Shown here piece by piece: positions 60,281 through 64,000 of a DNA stretch of 64,000 nucleotides. Under the pieces are notes generated by a model. That model searched no databases. It had not been told where the DNA came from and saw only the letters and a list, made by a program, of their open reading frames with translations. The translations under genes were made by a program, and so were the position numbers. Origin of the DNA: Pseudoneobacillus sp042683745 (GTDB lineage Bacteria > Bacillota > Bacilli > Bacillales > Cytobacillaceae); assembly GCF_042683745.1 (NCBI RefSeq), contig NZ_JBHUJX010000022.1, forward strand, positions 105,282-169,281, in the 5' to 3' direction. Positions within the stretch are counted from its first letter, which is position 1. Each line of letters starts with the position of its first letter.

Positions 60281-60406
60281 ATGAAAAAGGCAAAGATTCC
60301 TTTTACTGATTTAATTAAACGAAACAAGGAAGAGATTTTAAAAGATCGAAAAAAACTAGAGAAAATTGAAAAGCGCATTGATGAAAAGTATATCAAAATT
60401 AACTAA
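60281..60406 (+). CDS. FbpB-like small basic protein
   Basis: The 41-residue lysine-rich protein (MKKAKIPFTDLIKRNKEEIL, then KDRKKLEKIEKRIDEKYIK) matches the FbpB family of small basic proteins. In B. subtilis these act with the FsrA small RNA in iron sparing. AGAGGAGAG lies eight bases before the ATG. It is 12 bp upstream of the Spo0M-like gene, so the two form one unit, possibly with the TerC gene. Confidence 0.8.
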   Translation: MKKAKIPFTDLIKRNKEEILKDRKKLEKIEKRIDEKYIKIN

Positions 60407-60418
60407 GGGGGGAGTTCA

Positions 60419-60817
60419 TTGATTTTAAGAAAATATATGTCTTTGTTAGGAGTCGGATCAGCTAAAATCGATTTAATCCTTCCGAAAACGACCTATCATC
60501 AAGGTGAAATGATTAGTGGTAACTTCTCCATCAAAGGCGGAACGATTGAACAATTAATTAAAAGAATAGATTGTGATCTAGTGATGAAAGATGAAATAAC
60601 TGGGGAAGAAAAGGTAATAGATACAACGTCTGTATTGACAACAAAACTGATTGAATCAGATGAATTGAACCAATTTCCGTTCCGATTCAAGCTGCCTGAT
60701 TCGATATCCTATTCATCATCAGAAAGGTCCTATCGATTTAAAACAAGACTTACTTTTACTGAAGGTGTAGAAAGTAAGGATCAAGATTTTATTCAAATCA
60801 TTCCTTATTTTAGCTAG
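60419..60817 (+). CDS. Spo0M-like (arrestin-fold) protein, short form
   Basis: The 132-residue protein resembles the N-terminal half of sporulation protein Spo0M (SAKIDLILPKTTYHQGEMIS, then GNFSIKGGTIEQLIKRIDCD, RSYRFKTRLTFTEGVESKDQ). Full Spo0M has about 258 residues, so only one of the two arrestin-like domains is present. The sequence ends in a proper stop without an obvious downstream remnant in the 90 bp before the TerC gene. TTG start 60419 after AGGGGGGAG. Function unknown; perhaps a stand-alone domain. Confidence 0.75.
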   Translation: MILRKYMSLLGVGSAKIDLILPKTTYHQGEMISGNFSIKGGTIEQLIKRIDCDLVMKDEITGEEKVIDTTSVLTTKLIESDELNQFPFRFKLPDSISYSSSERSYRFKTRLTFTEGVESKDQDFIQIIPYFS

Positions 60818-60907
60818 GTTTGGATGCAATCGAAAACATAGGGAAAAATATTTTTTGTTAGAAACCTTTAAGAAAAGATTAAAGAAGGAAGAGGAGGATA
60901 GAAAATT

Positions 60908-61696
60908 ATGGAATTTTCAATGCTTTTAGAATATGGTTGGGTTTTAGTACTATTGGTCGCAATTGAGGGGTTGTTAGCGGCAGATAATGCTCTTGTACTG
61001 GCGATCATGGTTAAGCACCTTCCTGACGAAGAAAGAAAGCGAGCATTATTTTATGGACTCGCTGGCGCATTTGTTTTTCGTTTTGGTTCATTATTTGCCA
61101 TTTCGTATCTCGTGGATATATGGCAGGTTCAAGCAATTGGTGCACTTTATCTCTTATTCATAGCGTTCAATCATATATTTAGAAAACTAGTCGTAAATAA
61201 AGGTAAAGATAATGCTAAAGAAAAAGAAAAGAAAAAATCTGGATTTTGGGCAACAGTTATAAAAGTGGAATTAGCGGATATTGCCTTTGCGGTCGACTCA
61301 ATACTCGCAGCAGTAGCATTAGCCATGACACTTCCAAACACGAAGCTTCCTCAAATTGGTGGACTTGATGGCGGGAAATTTCTAGTTATTTTTGCTGGTG
61401 GGATCATTGGCTTAATCATTATGAGATTTGCAGCAAACTTCTTTGTTAAATTGCTTCAAACAAGGCCAGGTCTTGAAATTGCAGCATTCGCGATTGTAGG
61501 TTGGGTTGGTGTGAAGCTAGCTGTGTTTACATTGGGACACAAAGATGTAGGAGTGATTCCGTATGAATTTGCCCATTCAACAACTTGGAAAATCATCTTC
61601 TATGCTGTACTCATTCTTATTGCTGCTACTGGTTGGTTTTTATCAAAAGATAAAACAGATACGCATTCAGGGGAAGGTACTCCTGAAACTGCATAA
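60908..61696 (+). CDS. ykoY: TerC-family membrane protein (YkoY-type Mn exporter)
   Basis: The 262-residue protein has seven or eight membrane helices with the TerC acidic motifs: IEGLLAADNALVLAIMVKHL in TM1 and VELADIAFAVDSILAAVALA in the middle, which carry the conserved Asp residues. ALFYGLAGAFVFRFGSLFAI is typical of the YkoY subgroup. YkoY (MeeF) exports Mn2+ or metallates exoenzymes in B. subtilis. GAGGAGGATAG precedes ATG 60908. The upstream yybP-ykoY riboswitch supports Mn-dependent control, though two small genes and a repeat lie between. Confidence 0.92.
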   Translation: MEFSMLLEYGWVLVLLVAIEGLLAADNALVLAIMVKHLPDEERKRALFYGLAGAFVFRFGSLFAISYLVDIWQVQAIGALYLLFIAFNHIFRKLVVNKGKDNAKEKEKKKSGFWATVIKVELADIAFAVDSILAAVALAMTLPNTKLPQIGGLDGGKFLVIFAGGIIGLIIMRFAANFFVKLLQTRPGLEIAAFAIVGWVGVKLAVFTLGHKDVGVIPYEFAHSTTWKIIFYAVLILIAATGWFLSKDKTDTHSGEGTPETA

Positions 61697-61757
61697 TCTA
61701 TTAGTGTGAGCCGTTCGTTCTTAGGACGGCTCATTATATAAGGGAAGGAGGATATCT

Positions 61758-62372
61758 TTGAAATCATTTAGTGATTTGGCTGAAAGTGTGAAATTTACAG
61801 TGAAAGGATCAAAATTTTTACTGAATGACAAGGATTCAAGTTTAGAATTTATCGGTGAAGGAAGAAGTGCTTTTGTATTTAGGATTCAATCTACCAATAA
61901 AGTGTTAAAAGTCTTTTTTCCACCATTTGCTAAAATAGCGAAGGAAGAGGCTGAAATATACAGAGTTCTTAAGGATTCGTGGTACTATCCAACCCTTTAC
62001 GAATCAGGTAAGAACTATTTAGTTATAGATTATATTCAAGGGTATACCCTTTTTAGTTGCTTAGAAAGAGGAATTCCAATAACAATAGAAAATATGTGTG
62101 CAATCGATGATGCCTTAAATCTTGCAAAGGATAAAGGATTGAATCCTTCGGACATACATTTAAGGAATATTTTTATTACACCAACAGGTAGTATTAAAAT
62201 GATTGATGTCGCCAGATTTCGTCAAACTAAAACTTGTTCGCAGTGGAAGGATATTAAAGCTGCCTTCTATAGGCTGTATGTGAAACGATTGTTTCCAAAA
62301 AAAATTCCTGCATTATACCTAAATTTGCTTGCCTATTTATATAAGAAAAAACTTTTGCCGTCATTATCTTAA
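61758..62372 (+). CDS. Small Ser/Thr-kinase-like protein
   Basis: The 204-residue protein has a minimal kinase fold: EFIGEGRSAFVFRIQSTNKV with the Gly-rich loop, VLKVFFPPF with the ATP lysine, LVIDYIQGYTLFSCLERG (hinge), the catalytic-loop equivalent NPSDIHLRNIFI, and IKMIDVARFRQ with the metal-binding Asp. It is shorter than canonical kinases (about 260) and resembles Bacillus YrzF-type proteins. TTG start at 61758 after GGAAGGAGG. The target is unknown. Confidence 0.82.
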   Translation: MKSFSDLAESVKFTVKGSKFLLNDKDSSLEFIGEGRSAFVFRIQSTNKVLKVFFPPFAKIAKEEAEIYRVLKDSWYYPTLYESGKNYLVIDYIQGYTLFSCLERGIPITIENMCAIDDALNLAKDKGLNPSDIHLRNIFITPTGSIKMIDVARFRQTKTCSQWKDIKAAFYRLYVKRLFPKKIPALYLNLLAYLYKKKLLPSLS

Positions 62373-62483
62373 TTCTTTTTTATCCCAATAATGTATAATT
62401 AAGATGCTCTTTAAAAAAAATACGAAGAATCGACCTAAAAGATGGTCCGATTATTCTTTGAAAACCTCTGGAGGTTGGTCTTT

Positions 62484-63809
62484 TTGGTAACTGAAATATT
62501 GGTACTTTTTGTACTGATAATTATCAATGCGTTCTTCGCTGCTTCTGAAATTGCATTGATATCATTAAATGATAATAAAATTAAAATGCTTGCTGATTCA
62601 GGGGATAAGAAAGCTAAAATGCTTCATAATCTTCTTTCAGAGCCGAGTCGTTTTTTAGCGACCATTCAAATTGGTATCACTCTCGCTGGCTTTCTTGCAA
62701 GTGCTTTTGCTGCTGGGAGTTTTTCGAAAATATTAGCTGATGCACTTTTGGAATGGGGAGTACCGATACCTAGAAATATGCTTGAAACAATTTCAGTCGT
62801 TGTGATCACATTGATATTATCCTATTTTACTTTAGTGTTAGGGGAATTAGTACCTAAGCGGTTGGCTTTGCAAAAGGCAGAAGAGATATCTTATTTTGCT
62901 GTAATGCCACTAACGATTTTATCTAAAATAACTTCTCCATTTGTAAAACTATTGACCTTATCAATGAACGTAATTGTCCGTTTATTCGGTGTTGATCCAA
63001 ATGCCGAGGATGAAAATGTAACAGAAGAAGAAATTCGAATGATGGTCGATGTCGGTAAAGAAAAAGGCACGATACAAGATAGTGAAAAAGTAATGATTAA
63101 TAATATATTTGAATTTGATAATAAAACTGTTTCAGATATTATGACTCATCGTACCAATATAGTAACAATCCCAATCGATTTTAGCTTAAAGGAAACCGCT
63201 CACATCGTAAATGTGGAAAAGTACACTCGTTTTCCTGTATATGAGGACAATATTGATCATATAGTCGGAATTTTACATGTAAAAGATTTGATTCAATTTG
63301 TGGAAAATTGTGAAGAAGGTACATTTAACTTAAGAGAATTAATTCGTGAACCTTATTACGTACTTGAATCAATCAGAACAGATCATTTGTTCTATGATAT
63401 GCAAAAAAATAATGTGCATCTAGCAATCGTTGTCGATGAATATGGTGGAACAGATGGGATTGTGACAATTGAGGATTTAATCGAAGAAATAGTCGGGAAT
63501 ATTTTCGACGAACATGATGAACCAGACACGGATGAAGAAGAGATTATAGAAATTGATTCACATACATTTCTATTTCCAGGTACCACGAATTTGTATGAAG
63601 TGGAAGATATCCTGAAGGTTAATTTTCACACAAATGAATATGATACTTTAAGCGGATTTGTCATCGGTCAACTTGGATATATACCGGTTGGTAGTGATCA
63701 CCCTTCCATTGAATATGAAAACTTAACTTTTGCGGTTGAGGAAATGAATGATTTACGAATTATGAAAGTAAAAGTAACAGTAAACGAAAAAACGAATAAT
63801 GATGTATAA
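62484..63809 (+). CDS. CNNM/CorC-type (DUF21-CBS-HlyC_CorC) membrane protein
   Basis: The 441-residue protein has an N-terminal DUF21 membrane domain (VLFVLIIINAFFAASEIALI, TIQIGITLAGFLASAFAAGS, VLGELVPKRLALQKAEEIS). A pair of CBS domains follows (DIMTHRTNIVTIPIDFSLKE; LAIVVDEYGGTDGIVTIEDL, then IEEIVGNIFDEHDE), and a C-terminal HlyC/CorC transporter-associated domain (YDTLSGFVIGQLGYIP). Such proteins export Mg2+ or Co2+, or help Mg homeostasis. I prefer TTG 62484 ten bases after GGAGG; ATG 62442 is an alternative. Confidence 0.92.
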   Translation: MVTEILVLFVLIIINAFFAASEIALISLNDNKIKMLADSGDKKAKMLHNLLSEPSRFLATIQIGITLAGFLASAFAAGSFSKILADALLEWGVPIPRNMLETISVVVITLILSYFTLVLGELVPKRLALQKAEEISYFAVMPLTILSKITSPFVKLLTLSMNVIVRLFGVDPNAEDENVTEEEIRMMVDVGKEKGTIQDSEKVMINNIFEFDNKTVSDIMTHRTNIVTIPIDFSLKETAHIVNVEKYTRFPVYEDNIDHIVGILHVKDLIQFVENCEEGTFNLRELIREPYYVLESIRTDHLFYDMQKNNVHLAIVVDEYGGTDGIVTIEDLIEEIVGNIFDEHDEPDTDEEEIIEIDSHTFLFPGTTNLYEVEDILKVNFHTNEYDTLSGFVIGQLGYIPVGSDHPSIEYENLTFAVEEMNDLRIMKVKVTVNEKTNNDV

Positions 63810-63852
63810 AAGAAGTCGATAAGAACCCAATTCTTATCGACTTCTTTTTTGT
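63808..63852 (+). terminator. Terminator after CNNM/CorC-type gene
   Basis: AAAGAAGTCGATAAGAA and TTCTTATCGACTTCTTT form a 17-bp perfect stem followed by TTTTG. Confidence 0.95.
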
Positions 63853-63884
63853 AAATAAAAAATACCCAGCATAATTTGCTAGGT

Positions 63885-64000
63885 GAACTGCCCCCTGTCA
63901 AGTAGACAGTGGAAATAATAAAATGATTTAAGCGGCTTTAGCTCTATATTCCATAGGGCTAAGGCCGTTTAATCGTTTTTGATATCTATCATGATTATAA
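63885..64000 (-). mobile_element. End of an IS3-family insertion sequence (partial)
   Basis: A probable terminal inverted repeat (CCCCCTGTCAAGTAGACAGT near 63894) is followed on the minus strand by the 3' end of an IS3-type transposase frame. The element continues past the right edge, so its length and the other end are not visible. Confidence 0.75.
63929..64000 (-). CDS. IS3-family transposase OrfB, C-terminal 23 residues
   Basis: The frame reads YNHDRYQKRLNGLSPMEYRA then KAA and a stop, the standard end of an IS3-group integrase-domain transposase (the YN-x-x-R-x-x-x-x-LNGLSPxEYR motif). The rest lies outside the window. Confidence 0.85.

Overview
The window is low-GC chromosomal DNA from a Gram-positive, aerobic, spore-former-like member of the Bacillaceae. 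Evidence for this is strong AGGAGG ribosome binding sites with many GTG/TTG starts, S-box and yybP-ykoY riboswitches, and families typical of Bacillus (YhbD/DUF4004, YezD, FbpB-like, Spo0M-like, YkoY/TerC, MetNPQ, PepT). The genus cannot be fixed from the sequence alone.

The outstanding region is about 1.2-17.9 kb. A ribose-type ABC importer (lipoprotein, double ATPase, permease) is followed by a methylthioribose-kinase-family kinase and an MtnA-family sugar-1-phosphate isomerase. After a small insert (acetyltransferase, signal peptidase, dispersed repeat) come a DeoR regulator and a divergent operon of twelve genes. These encode a class II fuculose-phosphate-type aldolase, a PduP/EutE-type CoA-acylating aldehyde dehydrogenase, five BMC-H shell proteins, a PduL phosphotransacylase, a EutN/CcmL-type vertex protein, a CoA-disulfide-reductase-like flavoprotein and a two-subunit class I CoA-transferase-like pair. 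Read together, this is a bacterial microcompartment (BMC) that probably takes up and breaks down 5-deoxyribose or 5-methylthioribose. The kinase and isomerase make the 5-substituted ribulose-1-phosphate in the cytosol. The aldolase splits it inside the shell into DHAP and acetaldehyde (or methylthioacetaldehyde), and the aldehyde is converted to acyl-CoA and acyl-phosphate. The substrate and the BMC assignment are inferences from family content and order.

From 17.9 to 42.8 kb the content is ordinary accessory and housekeeping: a Clp-N/acetyltransferase gene broken by one stop, small membrane proteins, an AraC regulator, a chemotaxis receptor, an MFS exporter, an Lrp/EamA divergent pair, SET, OsmC and hemolysin III proteins, an ECF sigma/anti-sigma pair, PepE, a PadR-HAAS-DUF4097 operon, PepT, a rhodanese, a BASS-family transporter and an Ecs-like ABC exporter.

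A second sulfur-related region lies at 42.8-49.8 kb. Two complete SAM-I riboswitches in tandem, each with its own terminator, precede yezD, a PPC-domain gene whose start is out of frame, metQNP, a crotonase-family enzyme, an FMN alpha-hydroxyacid oxidase and a CaiB/BaiF CoA-transferase. This suggests a SAM-repressed route for using a methionine analogue or precursor.

The remainder (49.9-64 kb) holds a second ECF sigma/anti-sigma pair, an acetyltransferase, a methyltransferase, an ABC exporter, a large YhgE/Pip protein with 28-residue internal repeats, a Mn-sensing yybP-ykoY riboswitch upstream of an FbpB-like/Spo0M-like/TerC set, a small kinase-like protein and a CNNM/CorC-type transporter. 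The window ends inside an IS3-family element.
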